Shown here: positions 25,348-34,239 of the stretch, piece by piece | Position numbering within the stretch: the first letter of the stretch is position 1 | Layout of the letters: the number at the start of each line of letters is the position of its first letter | Assembly: GCF_003491345.1 (NCBI RefSeq) | Contig: NZ_CP025512.1 | Coordinates: 1,116,001-1,180,000, forward strand | Direction: 5' to 3' | Length of the DNA stretch: 64,000 nucleotides | From: Neorhizobium sp. SOG26 | Lineage (GTDB): Bacteria; Pseudomonadota; Alphaproteobacteria; Rhizobiales; Rhizobiaceae | The notes under the pieces: model-generated | The model's input: the letters and a program-made list of their open reading frames with translations, nothing else | Databases searched by the model: none | What the model was told of the DNA's origin: nothing | Translations under genes and position numbers: made by a program

Positions 25348-26333
25348 GAATACACCACCAAGGCCTTGATGAAATTACCGGGACGATCCCGCGTGTCGTT
25401 CAGTGCCTGGTCGAGCTCAGCCAGCGGATAGCGGTGCGTGTAAAGCGACGAGGGGTCCAGGCGCCCGTCCACGACGGCGTCGACGGCATCGCGAATGCCC
25501 TTGGCATAGATCGCCGGATCGCGCTCATGAGCGTTGATGACGTCGAGGCCGCGCCAGTTCCACATCTGCATGTTCACCTGTCGCGGCCCATCCTGATGAT
25601 AACCGGCGACGATGAGCCGGCCGCGTTCCTTGGTGAGTTCGGCCGCCAGGTCGAGCGGCCATTGCTTGCCGACGGCTTCAATGACCCGACCGCAGAACTG
25701 GCCGCCGGTCAGTTGCTTTACCTCTTCGATGATCCGCCAGTGGTCGTCCATGGCGATCGTTTCGGCAGCACCCATGCGTTTTGCGACATCGAGCGACTCT
25801 TGCCGGCGGGAAATGGCAATCACTCTCGCGCCGGCCTTCGTCGCCAGCTGGGTGAGAAGCGCACCGAGGAAACCGATGCCGACGATCGCCACCGTCTGGC
25901 CTGCCTGGATGTCGGAGCGGCGGAAGATGTTCATGGCGCATCCCAGCGGTTCGCCGGGGAAGGGAATTCCATCCAGCGCGGCGGGCAGGGGAATGACCAT
26001 ATCGGCATCGGCGATGTCGTGGGTGGCATAGGCGTGGTAGCTCAGCGCCGCGACGCGATCTCCGACGGCGAGGTTCCGCACGTCGGTGCCCACGGCGTCG
26101 ATCCGCCCCCAGCCTTCGTGGCCAAGCCCGCCGGGCTCGGTGGGGAAGGTCATCCAGTCCGGTCCGGACCATGGCGTGAGGTTGGAGGCGCAGACCCCGC
26201 AGCCTTCGAGCCGGATGCGGACCTGGTTCGGTCCGGGCTCGGCAAGGGCAACATCCTGGAGTTCGATCTGGCCGGGGCCGGTCACCACCGCCGCGCGCAT
26301 GATGGTTGACCGTGTCTTGGAAATGACGTTCAT
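25344..26333 (-). CDS. Zinc-dependent alcohol dehydrogenase (MDR family)
   Basis: A 329-residue medium-chain dehydrogenase/reductase. The catalytic zinc region is GCGVCASNLTPW with GLGHEGWGRI following, and the cofactor loop is AIVGIGFLGALLTQLA. The four-cysteine structural zinc lobe is absent, as in shorter MDR members. It is translationally coupled to the Gfo/Idh/MocA gene. The start region is divergent from the sugar epimerase operon, with 303 bases between. The role as a polyol or sugar dehydrogenase is inferred. Confidence 0.87.
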   Translation of the reverse strand: MNVISKTRSTIMRAAVVTGPGQIELQDVALAEPGPNQVRIRLEGCGVCASNLTPWSGPDWMTFPTEPGGLGHEGWGRIDAVGTDVRNLAVGDRVAALSYHAYATHDIADADMVIPLPAALDGIPFPGEPLGCAMNIFRRSDIQAGQTVAIVGIGFLGALLTQLATKAGARVIAISRRQESLDVAKRMGAAETIAMDDHWRIIEEVKQLTGGQFCGRVIEAVGKQWPLDLAAELTKERGRLIVAGYHQDGPRQVNMQMWNWRGLDVINAHERDPAIYAKGIRDAVDAVVDGRLDPSSLYTHRYPLAELDQALNDTRDRPGNFIKALVVYS

Positions 26334-26525
26334 TCTCTACCTTCGTCGCAGTTTCACGATGTAAGTCGAGCGGCGAACAAAAAAGACAAGCCGGAGTTCC
26401 GGAAGATGTCAAAGAAGAAGATGTTGATGCTGCGCGGCCTCTGTTTCATGGCCACAAAGCCCAGCTGGCACAGCACTTCTTGCCGCCAATAGAAGGCGCG
26501 CTACTCTTATATAGGCAGACGGTTG

Positions 26526-26562
26526 ATGACATAGATGTCATTGATGATGACAAAGATGTCAT
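26526..26562. promoter_or_regulatory. Tandem palindromic operators upstream of the glycan cluster
   Basis: The 303-base gap 26334-26636 holds two palindromes, ATGACATAGATGTCAT (26526-26541, perfect) and ATGACAAAGATGTCAT (26547-26562, one mismatch), with a start-to-start distance of 21 bp, two helical turns. They lie downstream of a TTATATA -10-like element at 26508-26514 and 75-110 bases before the first start codon. The layout suits a dimeric regulator binding cooperatively on one face of the DNA. Confidence 0.65.
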
Positions 26563-26636
26563 AGAAGAAGGAACTTTCGCCTTCACCCACCGTTCGGACC
26601 CCACGAGTTCACATTCTCGCAAGCTCAGGGGTCCCT

Positions 26637-27743
26637 ATGGCAAAGATTTTGGTAACTGGCGGATGCGGCTTTATCGGCCGGCACGTGACGGAAGAACTTC
26701 TCGAACACGGTTATGATGTTCGCATCCTCGATGCCTTGATCGACCAGGTGCATGGCGACGCGGAAGTGGTGATCCCCGACATCGTGGAAGTGCTGCGGGG
26801 CGATGTCCGCGACAAGGCGCTCGTCGAGCAGGCGCTGGATGGCGTGGATGGCGTGCTCCATCTCGCAGCCGAAGTCGGCGTCGGCCAGTCCATGTATGAG
26901 ATTGCCCGTTACGTCGGCGGCAACGACCTCGGTACCGCGGTGCTGCTGGAGGCGATGATCGACCGGCCGATCAAGCGCATTGTCGTGGCATCCTCCATGA
27001 GCGTTTACGGCGAAGGCCGTTACCAGACCGAAGACGGCGGATTGCTCGGCATCGTTCGGCGCAAGGGCGAGCGCATCAAGAAGGGTGAGTGGGAGCCGCT
27101 GTCGCCGGACGGGCGTTCGCTGACGCCGATCGCGACCGACGAAGAAAAGCCGGTCGATCTGGCCTCGATCTACGCGCTGACCAAATATGCGCAGGAAAAG
27201 CAGGTCCTGATCTTCGGCGAAGCATATGGCATCGAAGCCGTCGCGTTGCGTCTCTTCAACGTCTTCGGCGCAGGCCAGGCCCTCTCCAACCCCTATACCG
27301 GCGTTCTGGCGAACTTCGCCTCGAGGCTCGCCAACAACCAGCCGCCGATGATCTTCGAGGACGGCAAGCAGCGCCGCGACTTCGTGCATGTGCGTGATGT
27401 CGCAAAGGCCTTCCGCCTGGCGCTCGAAAAGCCGAATGCCACCGGCCATGTCATCAACGTCGGCAGCGGCCAGGCCTACACGATCGAGGAAGTCGCCCAG
27501 CTTCTGGCCGACGCGATGGGTGTGCCGGAGATCAAGCCGGACATCATGAACAAGGCGCGCTCCGGCGACATCCGCAACTGCTTCGCCGACATTTCCAAGG
27601 CGCGCGAGCTTCTCGGTTTTGAACCGGCCTACCGTTTGGAAAACTCGCTCGGGCCGTTTGCCGAATGGGTCCGCAGCACCGGCGCCATTGATCGCGGTGC
27701 GGAAATGAAGCGTCAGCTGGAAGAGCGGGGTCTTGTATCATGA
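26637..27743 (+). CDS. NAD-dependent sugar epimerase/dehydratase
   Basis: A 368-residue extended short-chain dehydrogenase acting on nucleotide sugars. The NAD loop TGGCGFIGRHV is at residues 7-17, with a catalytic Ser-rich VASSMSVYGEG and a YxxxK motif in YALTKYAQEK. The closest named type is dTDP-L-rhamnose 4-epimerase/WbiB-like. It is the first gene of the eight-gene glycan operon and its stop overlaps the next start by four bases (ATGA). Confidence 0.88.
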   Translation: MAKILVTGGCGFIGRHVTEELLEHGYDVRILDALIDQVHGDAEVVIPDIVEVLRGDVRDKALVEQALDGVDGVLHLAAEVGVGQSMYEIARYVGGNDLGTAVLLEAMIDRPIKRIVVASSMSVYGEGRYQTEDGGLLGIVRRKGERIKKGEWEPLSPDGRSLTPIATDEEKPVDLASIYALTKYAQEKQVLIFGEAYGIEAVALRLFNVFGAGQALSNPYTGVLANFASRLANNQPPMIFEDGKQRRDFVHVRDVAKAFRLALEKPNATGHVINVGSGQAYTIEEVAQLLADAMGVPEIKPDIMNKARSGDIRNCFADISKARELLGFEPAYRLENSLGPFAEWVRSTGAIDRGAEMKRQLEERGLVS

Positions 27744-29782
27744 GCACGTCCGCTTCTACCGAAGGGGCCTCTCCACCTCAGAGAGACTTTGGCTTTGTGG
27801 AATGGTTTCGCCCCGGCGAATACGAGCGCGCCGAGCGCGTCATGCCGGACATCCTGGCAAGCGGTGCGAGCTCCCTTCGCACCCACCTTTCCTGGGCGGA
27901 ATATCTCGCGCCGGGCGGAGAGGCCTGGTTCGACTGGCTGATGCCGCGGCTTGGGCAGGAGATCGACCTTTTGCCCTGCATTCACTACACACCGCCGTCC
28001 ATGTCCCGCACGGGCAGATCCTCCGGCGCGCCGCATGATCTCAAGGCCTATGCCGATTTCGTGGATCATGTACTGACCCGGTACGGCAAGCACTTCCGCC
28101 ATATCGAGCTGTGGAACGAGCCGAACAACCTGCTCGACTGGGATTGGCGTGAAGACGGCGATTTCCAGCTGTTTTGCAAGATGGTCGGTGGTGCCGCCTA
28201 CTGGGCGAAGCACCGCGGCTGGAAGCCGGTGCTTGGTGGTCCATGCCCGTTCGACCCGTATTGGCTCAACCTGATGGGTGAGCGCGGGGTTTTGCAGGTG
28301 GTGGATGCCGTCGGCTTCCACGGGTTCCCCGGGACCTGGGATAGCGAGGAAGGGACCTGGGGCGGCTGGGACATGCATCTCGGTGAAATGCGCCGCATCC
28401 TCGACCGGCACAATCCCGAAGCTGAGGTCTGGATCACCGAGACCGGCTACTCGACCTGGCGCAGCGACGAGATGGAGCAGGCTCGCCGCTTCGTGAAGGC
28501 GCTGAACGTGCCCGCGGACCGCATGTATTGGTATGCGTGGTCGGATGTGGCGCCCGACGTGCCGGTGCAGGAAGGACTGTGGTTCGACCCGCGGCATTAT
28601 CACCTTGGTGCCGTCACCTACGACAACCAGCCGAAGCTGCTGGCCCGCCTGCTGACCGAGGGCGGCGTATCGCGGCTGGAGGAAGTGACGCGGCTTGCAA
28701 CGCCGAATGTTGCCTCCGGTGCGGCACCCATCGTTATCACGGGCGGCAGCGGCTTTATCGGCTCGAACCTTGCCGAAAGCTTCCTGAAGGACGGCGAGGA
28801 CGTCGTCATTCTCGACAATCTCGGTCGGCCGGGGGTCGACCAGAACCTGGCTTGGCTGCGCGAGCGCCACGGCAATCGTGTTCATCCGGTGCTTGCCGAT
28901 GTCCGCGACCTGCGCGGCATCGAGGCTGCCTTCACCGACGCCAAGGCGGTCTTCCACTTTGCTGCGCAAACGGCGGTGACGACGAGCCTTGTCCATCCGC
29001 TCGACGACTTCGAAGCCAATGCCCGCGGAACGATCAACGTGCTTGAAGCCGTGCGCAAGGCCGGCAGGAATGCACCGGTGGTCTTTGCCAGCACCAACAA
29101 GGTCTACGGGTCGCTTGAAGACTTGAAGATGCTGGAGATGGAAGATCGGTATGTCCCGGCACATGCGGGCATCCGCTTGAACGGCATTGGTGAGGATCGT
29201 CCGCTCGATTTCTGCACGCCTTATGGCTGCTCGAAGGGCGTCGCCGACCAGTATGTGCTCGACTACGCGAAGTCCTATGGGCTTCCGACAGCCGTGATGC
29301 GCATGAGCTGCATTTATGGTCCGCGACAGTTCGGCACGGAAGACCAGGGCTGGGTAGCGCATTTCCTCATCCGGGCGCTCGCGGGCGAGCCGATCTCCAT
29401 CTACGGCGATGGCAAGCAGGTGCGCGACATCCTGCATGTCGACGATGCCGTTGCGGCCTATCGGCTGGTGCTGTCCAACATCGACAAGGTGAAGGGCAGC
29501 GTCTTCAATCTCGGTGGCGGGCCACGCAATTCGGTCAGCATCCGCATGGTGATCGACGAGATCGAAACGGTGACCGGCCATCGCATCGACACGCAGTTCG
29601 GTGACTGGCGTGCCGGCGACCAGTTCTATTTCGTCGCCGATACGCGTCGCCTGGAACAGGAGCTTGGCTGGCAGGCGAGGATCCGCTGGAACGGTGGCAT
29701 CCGGCACCTGGCCGAATGGCTGGCGGAGAACCGCTTCGGTGGGCGCGAACTCTTCCCGGAAAAGCAGAAGGTATCGGCATGA
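27740..29782 (+). CDS. Fusion: glycoside-hydrolase-like domain + CDP-paratose 2-epimerase-like SDR
   Basis: A 680-residue two-domain protein. Residues 1 to about 320 look like a clan-A TIM-barrel glycoside hydrolase, with HIELWNEPNNLLDW (acid/base Glu after Asn) and a later VWITETGYSTW (nucleophile Glu). Residues 330-670 are an extended SDR with TGGSGFIGSNL, STNKVYGS and YGCSKGVADQYVLDYAKSYG, resembling CDP-paratose/tyvelose 2-epimerase. No signal peptide is present, so both halves are cytoplasmic. Overlaps its neighbours by four bases on both sides. The fusion partner is unexpected for a biosynthetic epimerase. Confidence 0.85.
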   Translation: MSTSASTEGASPPQRDFGFVEWFRPGEYERAERVMPDILASGASSLRTHLSWAEYLAPGGEAWFDWLMPRLGQEIDLLPCIHYTPPSMSRTGRSSGAPHDLKAYADFVDHVLTRYGKHFRHIELWNEPNNLLDWDWREDGDFQLFCKMVGGAAYWAKHRGWKPVLGGPCPFDPYWLNLMGERGVLQVVDAVGFHGFPGTWDSEEGTWGGWDMHLGEMRRILDRHNPEAEVWITETGYSTWRSDEMEQARRFVKALNVPADRMYWYAWSDVAPDVPVQEGLWFDPRHYHLGAVTYDNQPKLLARLLTEGGVSRLEEVTRLATPNVASGAAPIVITGGSGFIGSNLAESFLKDGEDVVILDNLGRPGVDQNLAWLRERHGNRVHPVLADVRDLRGIEAAFTDAKAVFHFAAQTAVTTSLVHPLDDFEANARGTINVLEAVRKAGRNAPVVFASTNKVYGSLEDLKMLEMEDRYVPAHAGIRLNGIGEDRPLDFCTPYGCSKGVADQYVLDYAKSYGLPTAVMRMSCIYGPRQFGTEDQGWVAHFLIRALAGEPISIYGDGKQVRDILHVDDAVAAYRLVLSNIDKVKGSVFNLGGGPRNSVSIRMVIDEIETVTGHRIDTQFGDWRAGDQFYFVADTRRLEQELGWQARIRWNGGIRHLAEWLAENRFGGRELFPEKQKVSA

Positions 29783-30894
29783 CGGCTGGACCACGCGGAG
29801 CCGAGCTTCGACGTATCCTGATGACCGTGGACGCAGTCGGTGGGGTTTGGCGCTATGCGCTGGACCTTGCGGACGGGCTGCGTCCGCAAGGCATCGAAAC
29901 GGTCTTCGCCGTATTCGGTCCGGCGCCCTCGGCCGCGCAGGTTCGCGAGGCCGAAGCGATCGGAAAGCTCGTCAGCTGCAATGCACCGCTCGACTGGATG
30001 GTCGAGGACGAGGCGGCGCTGAAGGACGTGCCGAAGATCATTGCGGATCTGGCTGTGTCTGAAGGCGTGGATCTCATCCACGTCAACCTGCCGTCCCAAG
30101 CAGCGGATCTTGCAGTGAGCCTCCCGGTCGTCGTGGTGTCGCATTCCTGCGTTTCGACCTGGTTCAAGGCGGTGCGCGGCACGGGTGTGCCTGAGCCATG
30201 GCAGTGGCAGCTGGCGCTGAATGCACGAGGCTTGGCACGGGCGGACGCGGTGCTGGCGCCGAGCCACAGCTACGCCTCGCTGATGCGGGAAGTCTATCGA
30301 CCGGTCACCGGCCTGCAGGTGGTGCCGAATGCCTCCAGGGTGCCGATGGCGGATGGCCCGAAGCAGGAACTGGTGTTTGCCGCCGGTCGCTGGTGGGACG
30401 ATGGCAAGAACGGCGCCGTGCTCGATGCGGCCGCTGCCGATATGCGCTGGCCGGTAGTGATCGTCGGCTCGAACAGCGGTCCGAACGGCCAGCACCTACC
30501 GCTCAAAAATGTCCAGCACCATGGCGAACTGCCGCATGCCGAGGCGATGAAGCTGATGGCCGAGGCGGCCATCGTGGTTTCACCGTCGGTCTACGAGCCG
30601 TTTGGGCTTGCCGCATTGGAAGCGGCCCGTGCGGGGGCGGCCCTCGTGCTGGCGGACATCGCGACCTACCGCGAACTTTGGGGCGACACGGCAGTTTTCT
30701 TTGATCCGCGCGATCCGAAAGCCCTGGCTGAAGCCGTCAACCGACTGGCCGACGATCCCTCGTTGCGGCGGGAGCTTGGCGAACGCGCCCAAAGCCGATC
30801 GCTCGGCTTTACCTCCGAAGCGCAGGCACTCGCGGTTGCACAAATCTACCGGCAGCTCCTGCCGGCCACACAGTCTCTCACTGCAGCGGAGTAA
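29779..30894 (+). CDS. Glycosyltransferase family 4 protein
   Basis: A 371-residue GT-B fold glycosyltransferase. The C-terminal nucleotide-sugar motif VSPSVYEPFGLAALEAARAG has the E(x7)E signature of GT4. The start MTAGPRGAELRRILMTVDAVGGVWRYALDLADGL gives the N-terminal Rossmann half. The ATG overlaps the previous stop by four bases. It is the only GT4 member in the cluster; the other three transferases are CgeB-like. No membrane segment is present. Confidence 0.9.
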   Translation: MTAGPRGAELRRILMTVDAVGGVWRYALDLADGLRPQGIETVFAVFGPAPSAAQVREAEAIGKLVSCNAPLDWMVEDEAALKDVPKIIADLAVSEGVDLIHVNLPSQAADLAVSLPVVVVSHSCVSTWFKAVRGTGVPEPWQWQLALNARGLARADAVLAPSHSYASLMREVYRPVTGLQVVPNASRVPMADGPKQELVFAAGRWWDDGKNGAVLDAAAADMRWPVVIVGSNSGPNGQHLPLKNVQHHGELPHAEAMKLMAEAAIVVSPSVYEPFGLAALEAARAGAALVLADIATYRELWGDTAVFFDPRDPKALAEAVNRLADDPSLRRELGERAQSRSLGFTSEAQALAVAQIYRQLLPATQSLTAAE

Positions 30895-30896
30895 GC

Positions 30897-32027
30897 ATGA
30901 AGTTCCTCTTTTACACGCATTCGCTGATTTCGGACTGGAACCACGGCAACGCGCACTTCCTGCGCGGCGTGATGCGCGACCTGGTGCGGCGCGGCCACGA
31001 AGCGCAGGCGCTCGAGCCGAAGATTTCCTGGAGCCGCGACAACCTCGTGGCAGAGCAGGGACCAGTGGCAATCGAGAAGTTCCGGGAGACCTTTCCGGAC
31101 CTCAACTCGCAGATCTACGGCGAGGATTTCGACCATGAAGCGGCCGTTGCCGATGCCGACGTGGTCGTCGTGCATGAATGGACCGAGCCCGCGCTTGTGG
31201 AGCGCATCGGCAAGGCGCGCCGCGATGGCGGGCACTTCACCCTGCTGTTCCACGACACGCACCATCGTGCCGTGTCGGCCGAGGGTGATATCGCCGGGCT
31301 GATGCTGCAGGACTATGACGGCGTCCTCGCTTTCGGTGAAACGCTGCGTGAGCGTTACCTGAAAGCCGGCTGGGGCCGGACCGTCTATACTTGGCACGAG
31401 GCGGCTGACGACTCGCTGTTCAGGCCGCGGCCGGAGGTGGAGAAGACTGGTGACCTGATCTGGATCGGCAACTGGGGCGATGACGAGCGTTCTGCCGAGA
31501 TCGTGGAGTTTCTGGTCCGTCCGGTCGACCAGCTGAAACTCAAGGCCACGGTGCGCGGTGTGCGTTATCCTCAGCACGCTCTCGATGCACTCTCGGATGC
31601 CGGCATCCAGTACGGCGGCTGGATTGCCAACGCCGAAGCGCCACGCGCCTTCGCCAGCCACAATGTCACGGTGCATATCCCGCGCCGGCCCTATGTCGAG
31701 AACCTGCCGGGCATTCCAACGATACGCGTATTCGAAGCGCTGGCTTGCGGCATTCCGTTGATTTCCGCGCCCTGGAACGACGCTGAAGGGTTGTTCCGCC
31801 CCGGCCAGGATTACCTGATTGCAAAGGACGGCGATGAGATGACGCGCCTGCTCGCCGATGTCCTCGCCGACGCCCACCTGCGTGACGACCTGGTCACGTC
31901 GGGACTGGAAACCATCCAGGCACGGCACACCTGCCGCCACCGCGTTGATGAATTGCTGGCGATCCTTGGCCAGTGCGGCACGGCGCGTGTCACGGAACAA
32001 CTCGCCCCACGGGAGGCTGCGGAATGA
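30897..32027 (+). CDS. CgeB-like glycosyltransferase 1
   Basis: A 376-residue GT-B-type protein of the CgeB/glycosyltransferase-like group (MKFLFYTHSLISDWNHGNAHFLRGVMRDLVRRGH start; C-terminal TIRVFEALACGIPLISAPWNDAEGLFRPGQDYLI). It begins two bases after the GT4 stop and overlaps the next gene by four bases. It is the first of three related tandem genes. The sugar donor and acceptor are unknown. Confidence 0.85.
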   Translation: MKFLFYTHSLISDWNHGNAHFLRGVMRDLVRRGHEAQALEPKISWSRDNLVAEQGPVAIEKFRETFPDLNSQIYGEDFDHEAAVADADVVVVHEWTEPALVERIGKARRDGGHFTLLFHDTHHRAVSAEGDIAGLMLQDYDGVLAFGETLRERYLKAGWGRTVYTWHEAADDSLFRPRPEVEKTGDLIWIGNWGDDERSAEIVEFLVRPVDQLKLKATVRGVRYPQHALDALSDAGIQYGGWIANAEAPRAFASHNVTVHIPRRPYVENLPGIPTIRVFEALACGIPLISAPWNDAEGLFRPGQDYLIAKDGDEMTRLLADVLADAHLRDDLVTSGLETIQARHTCRHRVDELLAILGQCGTARVTEQLAPREAAE

Positions 32028-33115
32028 AGATCGCCTTTTACGGCTCGAGCCTCGTCTCGGCTTACTGGAACGGTGCGGCAACCTATTATCGCGGTCTGCT
32101 GCGTGCGCTGGCGCAGAAGGGCTACGACATCACCTTCTACGAGCCCGATGTTTATGACCGGCAGAAGAACCGCGACATCGACCCGCCGGAATGGTGCAAG
32201 GTCGTGGTTTATGATGGCACGGTCGACGCGTTGAAGCGCGTGACAGCCGAAGCTTCGCAGGCCGATGTGGTGGTCAAGGCAAGTGGCGTCGGGTTCGAGG
32301 ATGACCTGCTCTTGGCGGAGGTTCTGCGCAGCGCCCGGCCGGATGCGTTGAAGATCTTCTGGGACGTCGACGCCCCGGCAACCCTGGCGGAACTGCGCGC
32401 ACATGCTGACCATCCCCTGCGGCAAGCGCTGACCGAGCTTGACCTTGTGCTGACCTATGGTGGCGGCGATCCGGTGGTGGATGCCTATCGTGGCCTGGGT
32501 GCTGCCGACTGCATCCCGATCTACAATGCGCTCGATCCGGAAACGCATCATCCGGTCGCCACCAATCCGCGCTTCAACGCAGACCTCGGCTTCCTCGGCA
32601 ACCGCCTGCCGGACCGTGAAGCCCGGGTGGAGCACTTCTTTCTGGAGCCGGCAACGCATCTGCCGCAGCAGACCTTCCTGCTCGGTGGCTCCGGCTGGCA
32701 CGACAAGCCCATGTCGCCGAACGTCAACTTCATCGGGCACGTCTCGACCCGGGATCACAACGCCTTCAACGTGACGCCAAAGGCGGTGCTGAACATTTCC
32801 CGCGCCAGCATGGCCGAGAATGGTTTTTCGCCAGCGACGCGCGTCTTCGAGGCCGCTGGCGCCGGCGCATGCCTGATCACCGACTATTGGGAAGGAATCG
32901 AGCTTTTCCTGAAGCCGGACGAGGAGGTGCTGGTTGCCCGCGACGGGCAGGACGTCATCGACATCATGGCGGGGCTGGATGCTGACAAGGCGCGGCAGAT
33001 CGGGGAGCGGGCGCTCGCTCGGGTGCTGGCGGAACACACCTATGCGCATCGCGCCGAGGACGTTGATGCCATCTTCCGCAACCATCCGAACACGCGTCGG
33101 GAGGCTGCCGAATGA
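32024..33115 (+). CDS. CgeB-like glycosyltransferase 2
   Basis: A 363-residue relative of the preceding transferase (MKIAFYGSSLVSAYWNGAATYYRGLLRALAQKGYDITFYEPD; C-terminal TRVFEAAGAGACLITDYWEGIELFLKPDEEVLVA). The start ATG lies in a four-base ATGA overlap with the previous gene, which excludes the longer upstream reading. It overlaps the next gene by four bases. Confidence 0.85.
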   Translation: MKIAFYGSSLVSAYWNGAATYYRGLLRALAQKGYDITFYEPDVYDRQKNRDIDPPEWCKVVVYDGTVDALKRVTAEASQADVVVKASGVGFEDDLLLAEVLRSARPDALKIFWDVDAPATLAELRAHADHPLRQALTELDLVLTYGGGDPVVDAYRGLGAADCIPIYNALDPETHHPVATNPRFNADLGFLGNRLPDREARVEHFFLEPATHLPQQTFLLGGSGWHDKPMSPNVNFIGHVSTRDHNAFNVTPKAVLNISRASMAENGFSPATRVFEAAGAGACLITDYWEGIELFLKPDEEVLVARDGQDVIDIMAGLDADKARQIGERALARVLAEHTYAHRAEDVDAIFRNHPNTRREAAE

Positions 33116-34227
33116 CGAAACAACTCGACATCGTCATTCTCGGGCTCACGCTGTCGTCCTCCTGGGGCAACGGACACGCCACGACCTTCCGGGCGCTGCT
33201 GCGTGGGCTGAAGGAAGACGGGCACCGGGTGCTGTTCCTGGAACGGGACGTGCCTTGGTACGCCAACAACCGCGATCTGCCGGATCCGGACTTCTGCCAA
33301 CTTGACTATTTTAGCGACATCGACGGCATGCTCGCGGACTACCGCGCGCGGCTGGAGCAGGCGGATGCAGTCATCGTCGGATCTTATGTGCCGGATGGCG
33401 TTGCCCTGATCGATCGGCTGGCAGATCTCGACCTGAAGCGACTGTGCTTCTACGACATCGACACGCCGGTGACGCTCGCCAAGCTCGACCGGGGCGACGA
33501 GGAATATCTGGCGCGTCGGCAGATCCCCATCTTCGACGCCTATTTCTCCTTCTCAGGTGGCGAGGTGCTGACGCGGCTGGAGCAGCAGTACGGCGCGCAG
33601 AAGGCATGTGCCCTTTATTGCTCCGTTGATGCTGATCGATACCAGAACACCGGCGAGGCGTTCCGCTGGGACCTGGGTTACCTCGGCACCTATAGCCCGG
33701 ATCGCCAGCCGACCCTGGAGCGGCTGCTCATCGAGCCGGCGCGTCGTCTGCCACATCTGCGGTTTGTCGTGGCTGGTCCGCAATACCCGGCGGACATCGC
33801 CTGGCCCGAGAATGTCGAGCGCATCGAGCACCTGCCGCCAGCGCAGCATCCCAGTTTCTACAGCGCGCAGCGGTTTACGCTGAACGTGACGCGCGCCGAC
33901 ATGATCGCCGCCGGGTGGTCGCCGAGCGTGCGGTTGTTCGAGGCCGCCGCCTGCGGCACGCCGATCATCAGTGACGAATGGCGGGGCTTGGGCGAGTTGC
34001 TGCCCGATGGCGAAGCCATCACCATCGCGCGGACGACCGATGATGTCATCGAAGCTCTGGCGAATATCGCCGACGACAAACGTCAGGCGATGGCTGACAG
34101 GGCGAAAGCCATTGTCCTTGACGGACATACAGGGTTGGCGCGGGCGAGGGGACTCGCGGCGGATCTTCTGGGACTACCTGAACGATTGTCCAATCTCCAA
34201 CCCATGCTTCAGCAAGCTTCAGCCTAG
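33112..34227 (+). CDS. CgeB-like glycosyltransferase 3
   Basis: A 371-residue third member of the tandem set (DIVILGLTLSSSWGNGHATTFRALLRGLKEDGHRVLFLERDVPWY; C-terminal SVRLFEAAACGTPIISDEWRGLGELLPDGEAI). It starts in a four-base overlap. Shared motifs with its two neighbours point to gene duplication, while the N-termini have diverged, which suggests different acceptors in a stepwise chain. Confidence 0.85.
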   Translation: MTKQLDIVILGLTLSSSWGNGHATTFRALLRGLKEDGHRVLFLERDVPWYANNRDLPDPDFCQLDYFSDIDGMLADYRARLEQADAVIVGSYVPDGVALIDRLADLDLKRLCFYDIDTPVTLAKLDRGDEEYLARRQIPIFDAYFSFSGGEVLTRLEQQYGAQKACALYCSVDADRYQNTGEAFRWDLGYLGTYSPDRQPTLERLLIEPARRLPHLRFVVAGPQYPADIAWPENVERIEHLPPAQHPSFYSAQRFTLNVTRADMIAAGWSPSVRLFEAAACGTPIISDEWRGLGELLPDGEAITIARTTDDVIEALANIADDKRQAMADRAKAIVLDGHTGLARARGLAADLLGLPERLSNLQPMLQQASA

Positions 34228-34239
34228 AGGAGAGGTCTC

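Noticed and set aside
27713..29794. Long minus-strand frame opposite the GH-epimerase gene
   Set aside because: Antisense shadow with repeated His/Arg/Asp-rich content and no ribosome site or domain.
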